Origin: UBA7672 sp030824255
GTDB taxonomy: Bacteria > Pseudomonadota > Alphaproteobacteria > Caulobacterales > Hyphomonadaceae
Length of the DNA stretch: 64,000 bases
Assembly (NCBI GenBank): GCA_942493305.1
Contig: OW818686.1
Span: 1,302,001-1,366,000 of the forward strand
Direction: 5' to 3'
Positions within the stretch are counted from its first letter, which is position 1. Every line of letters begins with the position of its first letter. The translations under genes and the position numbers were made by a program. The notes beneath the pieces are model-generated. The model was not told the DNA's origin, searched no databases, and saw only the letters and a list, made by a program, of their open reading frames with translations. Of the stretch, positions 41,034-48,974 are shown one piece after another.

Positions 41034-41996
41034 CTATTGGTTGAACACGCGGACGGGCAGGAACCTGCCAGCCCGGACTTCACCCAGGGCGACGCCGAGT
41101 TGTTCTTCGCCCACCGTCTCGGTCGCGAGGCAAATGCGGGACGCATCATCCCCGTTCACTTGACGAGGACGGCGCATCTCCCGAAACGCCTCGACCTGAT
41201 GGGGCAGAAGTACGATCTCTCGGCCCTGCCTGAGCCTGGACGCCTCTTCCCCGGTGATGGCCAGCGCCGGGATGTCGTCCAGCGCGGTCTCGAGAGGGAC
41301 AAGGGTGTCGTCCAGCGCGGCCTTATCGCTCATTCCCTCCAGAATTGAAAGGGTGATTGCCGCATCCTCGGCAAAAGCGCCGACGCGGGTGCGGCGCAGG
41401 GCGGCGACATGGCCCTCCGCGCCGAGGGCGGCGGCGATATCGCGGACCAGAGCCCTGATATAAAAGCCTTTTCCGCAGGTGACGGCGATCACGGCGAGGC
41501 CGGGGGAGGGGCAGTCCAGCAGGGCGGCCTTGTAGAGATTTACCTTGCGCGAACTAAGCTCGACCGTCTCGCCGTCGCGGGCGAGGTCGTAGGCGCGCTC
41601 GCCATTGACCTTGATGGCCGAGTAGATCGGGGGGACCTGGTCGATCTCGCCGATGAAGGTCGGCAGGATGGCTTCGATGGCGTCCCGGCCCGGGCGGACG
41701 TCGGACTCGGCGGTGATGGCGCCTTCGCGGTCCTGCGTGGTGGTGGAGGCGCCCCAGCGGATCGTGAAGACATAATCCTTGTCCGCTTCCATGACGTAGC
41801 CGACCGTCTTGGTGGCTTCGCCGAAGGCCAGAGGCAGGATGCCCGAGGCAAGCGGATCGAGCGTGCCGCCATGGCCGGCCTTCTGGGCATTGAAGATGCG
41901 GCGGCAGATGCCGACGGCCTGCGTGGACGTGATGCCTTCGGGCTTGTCGAGGATCAGCCAGCCGTGGACGGGCTCGCCCTTCTTCTTGCGGGACAT
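41034..41996 (-). CDS. truB: tRNA pseudouridine(55) synthase
   Basis: TruB makes pseudouridine 55 in the T loop of tRNAs. The 320-residue protein has HGWLILDKPEGITSTQAVG, the catalytic loop GHGGTLDPLASGILPLAFG with Asp47, and a C-terminal PUA-like region (RLRQGREIVLLPH). The ATG at 41996 is set by family length; a much longer in-frame extension upstream has no similarity to anything. In many genomes rbfA and infB lie upstream; here an 850-base gene-free interval does instead. Confidence 0.97.
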   Translation of the reverse strand: MSRKKKGEPVHGWLILDKPEGITSTQAVGICRRIFNAQKAGHGGTLDPLASGILPLAFGEATKTVGYVMEADKDYVFTIRWGASTTTQDREGAITAESDVRPGRDAIEAILPTFIGEIDQVPPIYSAIKVNGERAYDLARDGETVELSSRKVNLYKAALLDCPSPGLAVIAVTCGKGFYIRALVRDIAAALGAEGHVAALRRTRVGAFAEDAAITLSILEGMSDKAALDDTLVPLETALDDIPALAITGEEASRLRQGREIVLLPHQVEAFREMRRPRQVNGDDASRICLATETVGEEQLGVALGEVRAGRFLPVRVFNQ

Positions 41997-42850
41997 GGTC
42001 GTGTTGCTCCAGGCGCCGTGGCGGGATCGAACCGTCAGCGGGTCGAGTGTCATGTTTGTTGGCGTCGATGTCCGAGGACTTCGACGCAAGCGCGCGGAGT
42101 AGGCCTGGCGGGGCGCGTGGTCAACGGCGGCGTCCACAAACATCAGATGCGCAAAAAGCTCCACGACACGCCGGTGTCTGGAGGTTCGCTGTCGGTCTGG
42201 CCCGAAGTGGAGGGCCGGGGACGCGGGATGCCCCGCGTGGTTGGCGTCGCCATTGCTGGCGCTACCGGTAGGAAAAACAGGTCTCGCGGTTCCCGCGTCC
42301 CCTGTGCAGGTCGTTGGTCGGCAGCCTCGCGACAACGGCTTCTTTCGTCCGTCGCATTACCCTGCGCCACCGGCGTGCAGGCCATGGATGTTCAGCCCAT
42401 GGTCCTCGCGACGCTATCCTGCGGGCCGTGCCGGGGTTGAACCGGATCGTCGTCCCGCGGGATCTGCGTACTCCCGCATTGGTCGAGCTCTATTCAAGTT
42501 AGCCCGACAATTCTGCTGAGGCTCTTCACGCTCGCCCTGCATCCACCCCGCGCCGCGAACAGTGTACAGCTGCCCTCCTGCGGGATCGACACGCAGAGAC
42601 TAACCCGGCTGCGGACCCGGCCGAATCTGGACGTGTCCGTCCCCCAATTTTTTCGGCTTGTGCCTTGAAACGTCGGGGGAAGATTGTGTCAGACCTGTCG
42701 GAATCCGGATGCGTGTTTCCCCCGCTTTGCAATCCGGGGTTGTGGCGGCGCCGGCCCGCCCGCCTGGCTTCGCGGGGGCGGGGCCGACGCCATGGCGCGG
42801 CGGGACGGCTTGGCCTAACACTGTGCGCGCAATCATTCGCGAGGTTTGCC
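41997..42850. other. 854-bp gene-free interval rich in inverted repeats
   Basis: No convincing coding frame, tRNA, tmRNA or RNase P signature was found on either strand. The stretch from 42217 to 42380 is unusually foldable: a perfect 12-bp inverted repeat GGGGACGCGGGA (42217-42228) and its complement (42291-42302), an ACGCGGG/CCCGCGT hairpin, a CGCCA/TGGCG hairpin near 42250, an ACAGG-CGCGG/CCGCG-CCTGT hairpin at 42278-42306, and CCATGG repeats near 42385-42410. It may hold a structured RNA, decayed repeats, or the truB and ACT-gene promoters only. Confidence 0.5.
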
Positions 42851-43360
42851 ATGGCGTTGTTGGTTCTGAGTGTTGTCGGCAGCGACCGGCCCGGCCTGAC
42901 GAAGGCGGTGGCGGCGGCTGTGCTGTCTGCGGGCGGCAACTGGCTGGAGAGCCACCTGTCGCGCCTCGGCGGGCTTTATGTCGGCTCGGTTCTGGTGGAG
43001 CTGGCCGATGGCAAGGCCGAGGCGTTGCGCGCCAATGTGGCGGCGATCGACGCGCAGGGCCTTGAAGTGCGCATCGCGCCGGCGGGGACGCGCGATGACG
43101 TGGCGGGCGAGACGCTGGCGTTCACGCTGGTGGGGCAGGACCGGCCCGGCATCGTCAACCAGGTGACGGCGGCCCTGGCCACACTCGGCGCCAATATCGA
43201 GACGTTCGAGACATGGCTGAGCGCCGAGGCGCACGCGGGCGGCCAGCTGTTCCACATGGCGGCCAACCTGCGCCTGCCGACGGGGCTTGAGGCGGGCAAG
43301 GTGCAGGCCGCGCTTGAGGCGATCTCGGGCGAGATCATGGTGGATGTGGCGGTGGGGTAG
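42851..43360 (+). CDS. ACT-domain protein, GcvR-like
   Basis: The 169-residue protein consists of two ACT domains: LLVLSVVGSDRPGLTKAVAA opens the first and LAFTLVGQDRPGIVNQVTAA the second, each with the DRPG ligand turn. This is the layout of the glycine cleavage repressor-like family, which senses amino acids without its own DNA-binding domain. GAGG lies upstream of the ATG at 42851, and the in-frame codons before it look non-coding. Its last ~40 bases are duplicated 600 bp downstream beyond the GIY-YIG gene. Confidence 0.87.
   Translation: MALLVLSVVGSDRPGLTKAVAAAVLSAGGNWLESHLSRLGGLYVGSVLVELADGKAEALRANVAAIDAQGLEVRIAPAGTRDDVAGETLAFTLVGQDRPGIVNQVTAALATLGANIETFETWLSAEAHAGGQLFHMAANLRLPTGLEAGKVQAALEAISGEIMVDVAVG
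43318..43357 (+). repeat. Direct repeat, left copy (3' end of ACT gene)
   Basis: This is the last 40 coding bases of the ACT gene, ending just before its TAG. It shares a 12-base perfect block (43318-43329) and a 24-base perfect block (43334-43357) with the right copy at 43925-43963, with a few differences between the blocks. Weaker similarity continues on both sides. Confidence 0.85.
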
Positions 43361-43395
43361 GGCGGTGACTGTAACCATGCCTGTTGGGGGACGGC

Positions 43396-43704
43396 ATGAG
43401 CTTCTGGGTCTACATCCTCGCCAGCGAACGCAACGGCACGCTCTATACGGGGCATACGGACGATCTGCCGAAGCGCGTGTGGCAGAATCGCGAGGAACTG
43501 AAGCCGGGCTTCACGGCCAAGTATCATGTGCACAGGCTGGTCTGGGCCGAGCCCTGTCCCACACGCGACGAGGCGAAGGTGCGCGAAGCCCGTATCAAGC
43601 GGTGGAGGCGCGCGTGGAAGCTTCGGCTGATCGAGAGCGTCAATCCGGACTGGAATGATCTCTATCTTACCATGCAGACCTGGTATTCGCGGGACGCCGT
43701 TTGA
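43396..43704 (+). CDS. Small GIY-YIG nuclease
   Basis: The 102-residue single-domain GIY-YIG protein of the UPF0213/YhbQ type has the two strands carrying FWVYILASERNGTLYTGHTD (YIL and YTG replacing GIY and YIG), then LPKRVWQNREELKPGFTAKY with the conserved Arg, and VREARIKRWRRAWKLRLIES with the catalytic Glu region and a basic helix. Such proteins nick or cleave DNA or RNA using a Tyr/Glu/metal site. The ATG at 43396 has GGGGGA 4 bases upstream. A 163-bp palindromic repeat doublet follows 43 bases downstream, and the unit is flanked by duplicated ACT-gene sequence. Confidence 0.92.
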   Translation: MSFWVYILASERNGTLYTGHTDDLPKRVWQNREELKPGFTAKYHVHRLVWAEPCPTRDEAKVREARIKRWRRAWKLRLIESVNPDWNDLYLTMQTWYSRDAV

Positions 43705-43746
43705 CGGGGGCCGTCAGTAGACCCCGCCGCATGACCACCCGCGTGT

Positions 43747-43909
43747 CTGGAAGCGTGCATCTTGCACGCGTCCCCGGCGAAGGCCGGGGTCCAGCCATTT
43801 TCAGGAGCCGCGCAAAGGGCGTCGAAAGACTCTGGAGCGCTACGCGCACGTCTTACTGGGACTGGACCCCGGCCTCCGCCGGGGACGCGTGCGAAGGGCA
43901 CGCTTCCAG
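43747..43909. repeat. REPIN-like inverted palindrome doublet, family 2
   Basis: Two 48-nt arms, 43747-43794 and 43862-43909, are inverted copies of each other differing at about six positions, separated by a 67-nt spacer. The outermost 12 bp (CTGGAAGCGTGC and its complement) are perfect. Each arm folds on its own into two hairpins, a GCGTGC/GCACGC one and a CCCCGGC/GCCGGGG one. The CCCCGGCGAAGGCCGGGG core is a dispersed repeat familiar from sphingomonad and caulobacter genomes. The right arm ends exactly where the duplicated ACT-gene sequence begins. Confidence 0.87.
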
Positions 43910-43924
43910 TGCGGCAAGGATGGC

Positions 43925-43963
43925 GGCGATCTCGGGGACATCATGGTGGATGTGGCGGTGGGG
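43925..43963 (+). repeat. Direct repeat, right copy (ACT-gene 3' end duplicate)
   Basis: This copy of the ACT gene's 3' end (see 43318-43357) is no longer part of any gene. Weaker similarity to 43292-43317 extends left to 43910, the base after the palindromic doublet, with about a 12-base gap. It marks the far edge of the GIY-YIG/repeat unit. Confidence 0.82.
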
Positions 43964-44066
43964 CGGTCAGACTGACGTTGTATGCGCCGAATGAGTCTGC
44001 CAGCATAGCTCTGGCAGACTGCTCCGACAGAATTTGGCGTCCCCAATTCGGTATTCGGAATCCCCC

Positions 44067-44885
44067 TCAAACCTCGCTCACATATTCCAGCTCGATGGGG
44101 CCGGTCATGATGACGTGGTCGGTGGACTCAGACCATTCGATCTCGATGTCGCCGCCGTCATTGTGGACGAGGGCTTTGCGGTCGGTGAGGTTGCGTCTGC
44201 TGGCTGCGACGATGGCGGCGCAGTTGTTGGAGCCGCAGGCGAGGGTCTGGCCGGCGTTGCGTTCCCAGGTGCGCAGGCGCGTTTCGGTACGCGAGATGAT
44301 TTCGAGGAAGCCGACATTGACGCCCTGCGGAAACAGCGGGTGCCATTCGACGAGGGAGCCCACGGCCTTCACGTCCACCGCGTCGAGATCGGGCACGAAG
44401 AAGACGATGTGGGGGTTGCCCATGTTCACGGCGCCGGGGAGCTGCAGGTAGGGCGCGTCGATGGGGCCGATCTTGAGATCGATGCCGCGCGTGTCCATCC
44501 GCTCGGCCAGCGGGATCTCTTCCCATTTGAGGAGGGGCGAGCCCATGTCGACGGAAATCTGGCGGTCCGCGATGCGGTCTGCCTTCAGCTTGCCGGCGAC
44601 GGTCTCGATGACGAGCTTGTCCTTGCCGGTTTCCTCCATGACGAGCCAGGCGACGCAGCGCGTGGCATTGCCGCACGCCTCGGCGGAGGAGCCATCCTTG
44701 TTCCAGATGCGCATGAAGACGTCGCCGCGCAGCGTCTGCTCCATGGCGATGACCTGGTCGGCGCCGACGCCGGTGGCCGGATCGGCGATGGCGGCGACCT
44801 GTTCGGGCTTGAGGCCGAGCGTGCCTTTCCGGTCGTCGAAAATGACGAAGGAGTTGCCGGCGCCGTTCATCTTCCAGAATTTCAT
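44067..44885 (-). CDS. dapF: Diaminopimelate epimerase
   Basis: DapF converts LL- to meso-diaminopimelate for lysine and peptidoglycan. The 272-residue protein has MNGAGNSFVIFDDRKG at the start, both catalytic cysteines (Cys71 in EACGNATRC, Cys217 in LACGSNNCA) and the conserved GNPHIVFFV segment. These positions match those of the E. coli enzyme closely. It converges on the repeat-rich interval behind the GIY-YIG gene. Confidence 0.97.
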   Translation of the reverse strand: MKFWKMNGAGNSFVIFDDRKGTLGLKPEQVAAIADPATGVGADQVIAMEQTLRGDVFMRIWNKDGSSAEACGNATRCVAWLVMEETGKDKLVIETVAGKLKADRIADRQISVDMGSPLLKWEEIPLAERMDTRGIDLKIGPIDAPYLQLPGAVNMGNPHIVFFVPDLDAVDVKAVGSLVEWHPLFPQGVNVGFLEIISRTETRLRTWERNAGQTLACGSNNCAAIVAASRRNLTDRKALVHNDGGDIEIEWSESTDHVIMTGPIELEYVSEV

Positions 44886-45021
44886 GGGGGGAGATTTAGG
44901 GCGTTGCGGGGCGGGGCGCTAGGGAGGGGGCCACCGAACGGGCCGGCCGAGGTCATTCCTGTTTCCCTTGCGCCCGTTTCTGAAGGCGCTAACCCTTCGG
45001 GCCGGAAAACGAGGTTCGTAC

Positions 45022-47184
45022 ATGCGCACTATATTGATGGGTGTTGCGGCGGCAGTGCTGGCGGCGTGTGCATCCCAGGAGGAAACGACAGTGACGGCAG
45101 ACAGCGCGCCAGTGGCGGCCAAGGCGATCGATCGCGAGGCGCATCTCTATCTGGAAGAGGTTGAGGGGGAGCGGGCGCTGGCATGGGTGCGGTCGCAGAA
45201 CGAACGGTCGCTGGCGGTGCTGGAGAACGATCCGCGCTTCCAGGGCTATTACGACGCGGCGCTGGCGATCGCGACGTCGAAGGAGCGGATCCCGTACGGG
45301 TCGATCCGCGGCGGCCAAGTCTACAATTTCTGGCAGGACGAGGCGCATGAGCGCGGGCTGTGGCGGCGCACGAGCCTCGGCGATTATGCAGGCGCGAGCC
45401 CGACGTGGGAGACGCTGCTGGATGTCGATGCGCTGGCGAAGGCCGAGGGCGCGAACTGGGTCTACAAGGGCGTGAGCTGCCTGCCGCCGGCGCAGGTGGA
45501 TTGCCTGCTGCAGCTGTCCGATGGCGGCAAGGACGCCGTGCGCGTGCGCGAGTATTCAATCGCGGAAGGCGGGGCAAAGGCGGGCTTCGTGTCTGGCGGG
45601 TTCGATATCCCCGAGGCGAAGAGCTCCTTCACGTGGGAGACGAAGGACGCGCTGCTGATCTCGACGGATTGGGGCGGCGATGGAGCGACGCTGACGGATT
45701 CAGGCTATCCGTTCGTGGTGAAGCGGCTGAAGCGCGGGCAGGCGATGGATGCGGCGCAGGAAGTGTTCCGGGGCGCGAAGTCGAATGTGGGCGTGTGGCC
45801 GCTGTCGCTTGAGGATGAGACGGGCAAGCGCTGGTTCGGCGTGAGCCAGGCGGAGACGTTCTTCACGTCGCGCTATTTCATCTTCGACGCGGCGGACAAG
45901 GCTGTGCCGCTGCCGATCCCGATGAAGGCGACGCCGCAGGGTCTGTTCGCGGATACGCTGCTGGTGACGCTGGAAGAGGACTGGGCGCCTGCGGGGCAGG
46001 GCCAGTTCATGGCGGGCGATCTGGTCGGCTTCTCGTGGAGCGGGTTCCTGAAGGTGGGGTCGCTGCCGCGCGTCGAACTGGTGTTCCGGCCGACGGCGAA
46101 GCAGGCGCTGCAGGGCGTGGGCGTCACGAAGAACGACGTGCTGGTGAACATCTCCGACAACGTCGCCGTGAAGGTGATGAGCTATACGAAGGCGGGCGGC
46201 AACTGGGCGTCGAAAGAGGTGAAGCTGCCGCCGAACGGATCGGCGGGCGTGCTCTATGCCAGCAATGAGGAGACGACGGCGTTCCTCGGCTATGAGGGCT
46301 ATCTCTCGCCGGACACGCTCTACACGTATGACTCAGGCTCGGGCGAGGTGGAGCAGCTGCGCCAGTTGCCGGCGTGGTTCGATGCAGCGCCCTATCAGGT
46401 CGATCAGTTCGAGGCGACATCGAAGGACGGGACGAAGGTGCCGTACTTTGTGGTGCGCCGGAAGGACATCAAGCTCGACGGACAGAACCCCGCGCTGGTC
46501 TATGGCTATGGCGGCTTCCAGGTGAGCCAGACGCCGGGCTATTCGGGCACGGTGGGCAAGCTGTGGCTGGAGCAGGGCGGCGTCTATGTGATGGCGAACA
46601 TCCGCGGCGGCGGCGAGTTCGGTCCGGCGTGGCACCAGGCGGGGCTGAAGACCAAGCGGCAGGTTGTCTATGACGACTTCATCGCGGTGGCCGAGGACCT
46701 GGTGACGCGCAAGATATCGTCGCCGAAGAAGCTGGGCGCGATGGGCGGGTCGAATGGCGGGCTGCTGATGGGCGTGATGTTCACGCAGCGGCCGGACCTG
46801 TTCAACGCGATCGTCTGCCAGGTGCCGCTGCTCGACATGCTGCGCTATCACCTGCTGCTCGCGGGCGCATCGTGGATGGACGAGTATGGCGATCCGGACG
46901 TTGCCGAAGAGCGCGCCTTCCTCGAGACGCTGTCGCCCTATCACAACATCGATGCCGCCAAGACGTATCCGGAAATCTATTTCGAGACGTCGACCAAGGA
47001 TGATCGCGTGCATCCGGGCCATGCGCGCAAGATGGCGAAGGTGCTGGAGGAAATGGGCAAGCCGTTCCTCTATTACGAGAACATCGACGGCGGCCACTCG
47101 GCGGCGGCGAACCAGCGCGAAGCGGCCAAGCGCTCGGCGCTGGAGTTCACCTATCTCGCGCGCAAGCTGATCGACGGGAAGTAG
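45022..47184 (+). CDS. Prolyl oligopeptidase family serine peptidase (S9A)
   Basis: The 720-residue exported lipoprotein (TILMGVAAAVLAACAS lipobox) has an N-terminal beta-propeller with Trp-rich repeats and a C-terminal alpha/beta hydrolase. Catalytic Ser577 lies in GAMGGSNGGLLMGV, the Asp near residue 660 in STKDDRVHPGH and His692 in DGGHSAA. It cleaves short peptides, classically after proline, in the periplasm. The ATG at 45022 follows GAGG and begins the signal; an upstream ATG adds 18 residues without signal character. Confidence 0.93.
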   Translation: MRTILMGVAAAVLAACASQEETTVTADSAPVAAKAIDREAHLYLEEVEGERALAWVRSQNERSLAVLENDPRFQGYYDAALAIATSKERIPYGSIRGGQVYNFWQDEAHERGLWRRTSLGDYAGASPTWETLLDVDALAKAEGANWVYKGVSCLPPAQVDCLLQLSDGGKDAVRVREYSIAEGGAKAGFVSGGFDIPEAKSSFTWETKDALLISTDWGGDGATLTDSGYPFVVKRLKRGQAMDAAQEVFRGAKSNVGVWPLSLEDETGKRWFGVSQAETFFTSRYFIFDAADKAVPLPIPMKATPQGLFADTLLVTLEEDWAPAGQGQFMAGDLVGFSWSGFLKVGSLPRVELVFRPTAKQALQGVGVTKNDVLVNISDNVAVKVMSYTKAGGNWASKEVKLPPNGSAGVLYASNEETTAFLGYEGYLSPDTLYTYDSGSGEVEQLRQLPAWFDAAPYQVDQFEATSKDGTKVPYFVVRRKDIKLDGQNPALVYGYGGFQVSQTPGYSGTVGKLWLEQGGVYVMANIRGGGEFGPAWHQAGLKTKRQVVYDDFIAVAEDLVTRKISSPKKLGAMGGSNGGLLMGVMFTQRPDLFNAIVCQVPLLDMLRYHLLLAGASWMDEYGDPDVAEERAFLETLSPYHNIDAAKTYPEIYFETSTKDDRVHPGHARKMAKVLEEMGKPFLYYENIDGGHSAAANQREAAKRSALEFTYLARKLIDGK

Positions 47185-47187
47185 GGC

Positions 47188-47499
47188 GTGGCATCGCACG
47201 GCGTGAAGATCGTGGCGGTGTTGACGGCGCGGCCGGGCAAGGCGGAGGCGCTGCAGGCGCTGCTGGCAGGGATGACCGGTCCGTCGCGCGCCGAGGCCGG
47301 CAATCTGCGGTATGATCTCTGGCGCGATCAGGCGGACCCGAACCGTTTCGTGCTCGATGAACTCTACACCGACAACGCGGCCATCGCAGCGCATCGCGAG
47401 ACGCCGCACTTCAAGAGCTACCTCGCGCAGGTCGGCGACCTTGCCGAACGCATGGCGCTGGTGCTCGATCCTGCTGAGGTCGCGCAAGCGTCGGCCTGA
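47188..47499 (+). CDS. Antibiotic biosynthesis monooxygenase (ABM) domain protein
   Basis: The 103-residue dimeric ferredoxin-like fold has VKIVAVLTARPGKAEALQAL in the first strand-helix, GNLRYDLWRDQADPNRFVLD in the middle and ETPHFKSYLAQVGDL with the conserved His near the C-terminus. Members such as YgiN act on quinones; others have no known cofactor. A GTG start 3 bases after the peptidase stop implies translational coupling. Confidence 0.87.
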   Translation: MASHGVKIVAVLTARPGKAEALQALLAGMTGPSRAEAGNLRYDLWRDQADPNRFVLDELYTDNAAIAAHRETPHFKSYLAQVGDLAERMALVLDPAEVAQASA

Positions 47500-47660
47500 A
47501 CATCCATTCAGGCTTCAGCAGACACGAAGGCGCGACATGTGTAACCGCGTGTGTCAGGGCTGCGATTGGAGACGGTTGGATACCAGAGGCGGCATTATTT
47601 GGGGAAATTGAGGGACCATCTCTGCGTTCTAGTGTCGAGAGACAGAGATGAGGCCTCCCC

Positions 47661-48974
47661 ATGCCCGCCGATACGACCTTTGGACTGATTGATCCCGACA
47701 GCGAAACAGTCGCGAGCGCGAAGGCAGCGCCACGCAACACGAATGGCGCCTTGTCCTTTCTCGGCAAGCTGCGGCGAAAGCCCCTGCTGATTATCGGCGG
47801 CGTGATCGCGGCGGCGGCTCTGTTCTTCGCGTTCAATCCGTTCGCGGCGAGCAAGCCACAGATGGTGACCGCCGTCGTGGGGCAGGGCGATATCGAGCAG
47901 ACCGTTCTGGCGACGGGCGTGCTGGAGCCGGCGAAGCTGGTCAGTGTCGGCGCGCAGGCGTCTGGCCAGGTGCAGAAGCTTTATGTTGAGCTGGGCGATA
48001 CGGTGAAGGCGGGCGATCCGATCGCGGAGATCGACTCGCGTACGCAGACCAATTCGGTGAGCAATGCAGAAGCCTCGCTCTCGAACGTCACGGCGCAGCG
48101 GGCGGCTTCGCAGGCAAACCTGACCGAAGCCCAGCTCAGCTTCGAGCGGACGGAGCGGCTGTTCAACGGCGGCGCGGCGTCAAAGGCGGACTATGATTCC
48201 GCGCAGGCGCAGCTGGCCAATGCGCGCGCAAGCCTTGCGGCGGCGAATGCGCAGATACGCCAGGCGAACCTGACGCTGAACACCGCGCAGACCAATCTGG
48301 GTTACACCCGTATCGTCGCGCCGATGGACGGGACGATCGTGGCGATCGTGACGGAAGAAGGCCAGACGGTGAACGCCAACCAGTCGGCGCCGACGATCGT
48401 GATGCTCGCGCAGCTCGACAAGATGACAGTCAGCGCGGAAATCTCAGAGGCAGACATTGCGAAGGTGACGGAAGGCCAGGAGGTCTATTTCACCACGCTG
48501 GGCGATTCCGGCACGCGGCACTATGCGGAGCTGCGCACTGTGGCGCCGGCGCCCTCATCGATCGAAAGCACGACCTCGGCGTCGTCCAGCAGCAGCGCGA
48601 GTGCGGTCTATTACAATGGCCTGTTCGACGTCGACAATGCGGACGGCAAGCTGAGGACCGGCATGACGGCGCAGGTCAACATCGTGCTCGCCTCTGCCAA
48701 GGATGCGATCACGGTTCCAGCGTCTGCACTGGAGCGGCGGGGACGCGAAGGGTATTTCGCCAAGGTCGTGCAGGAGAATGGCGAGATCGAACAACGCGCC
48801 GTGAAGGTGGGCATCTCCACCAGCGTGACGTCTCAGGTTATCGAAGGCCTGCAGCCGGGCGAGAAGGTGGTGGTCGCTGAAAGCACGGGCGAGAGCCGCG
48901 GCACATCGCGTCAGGGCAGCAGCAATCCGCTGATGCCGAGCGGCGGTCGTGGCATGGGCGGAGGGCGTCCGTGA
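47661..48974 (+). CDS. macA: MacA-type efflux periplasmic adaptor
   Basis: The 437-residue adaptor of a tripartite MacAB-type pump has an N-terminal membrane anchor (KPLLIIGGVIAAAALFFAF), the barrel-sandwich hybrid (GVLEPAKLVSVGAQASGQVQ and TRIVAPMDGTIVAI), a coiled-coil hairpin of about 100 residues rich in Ala/Asn/Gln, and a beta-barrel domain (EISEADIAKVTEGQEVYF). An inserted Ser-rich loop (SSIESTTSASSSSSASAVYY) and a Gly-rich C-terminal tail are unusual. The outer-membrane TolC partner is not in the window. It overlaps macB by one base. Confidence 0.92.
   Translation: MPADTTFGLIDPDSETVASAKAAPRNTNGALSFLGKLRRKPLLIIGGVIAAAALFFAFNPFAASKPQMVTAVVGQGDIEQTVLATGVLEPAKLVSVGAQASGQVQKLYVELGDTVKAGDPIAEIDSRTQTNSVSNAEASLSNVTAQRAASQANLTEAQLSFERTERLFNGGAASKADYDSAQAQLANARASLAAANAQIRQANLTLNTAQTNLGYTRIVAPMDGTIVAIVTEEGQTVNANQSAPTIVMLAQLDKMTVSAEISEADIAKVTEGQEVYFTTLGDSGTRHYAELRTVAPAPSSIESTTSASSSSSASAVYYNGLFDVDNADGKLRTGMTAQVNIVLASAKDAITVPASALERRGREGYFAKVVQENGEIEQRAVKVGISTSVTSQVIEGLQPGEKVVVAESTGESRGTSRQGSSNPLMPSGGRGMGGGRP

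Noticed and set aside
42000..42045. tRNA-like T-arm (GGTTCGATCCC) on the minus strand upstream of truB
   Set aside because: No matching acceptor, D or anticodon stems at the required distances, a mismatch in the T stem and no CCA end; coincidence is more likely.
42400..42500. Second tRNA-like stretch (GGTTCAACCCC on the minus strand)
   Set aside because: The putative anticodon hairpin has a 9-base loop without the usual U33 and the acceptor stem does not pair.
43762..44451. 229-codon frame across the palindromic doublet into dapF
   Set aside because: It consists of repeat-element sequence and the antisense of dapF; the resemblance to the ACT protein in one segment is caused by the direct repeat, not by a gene.
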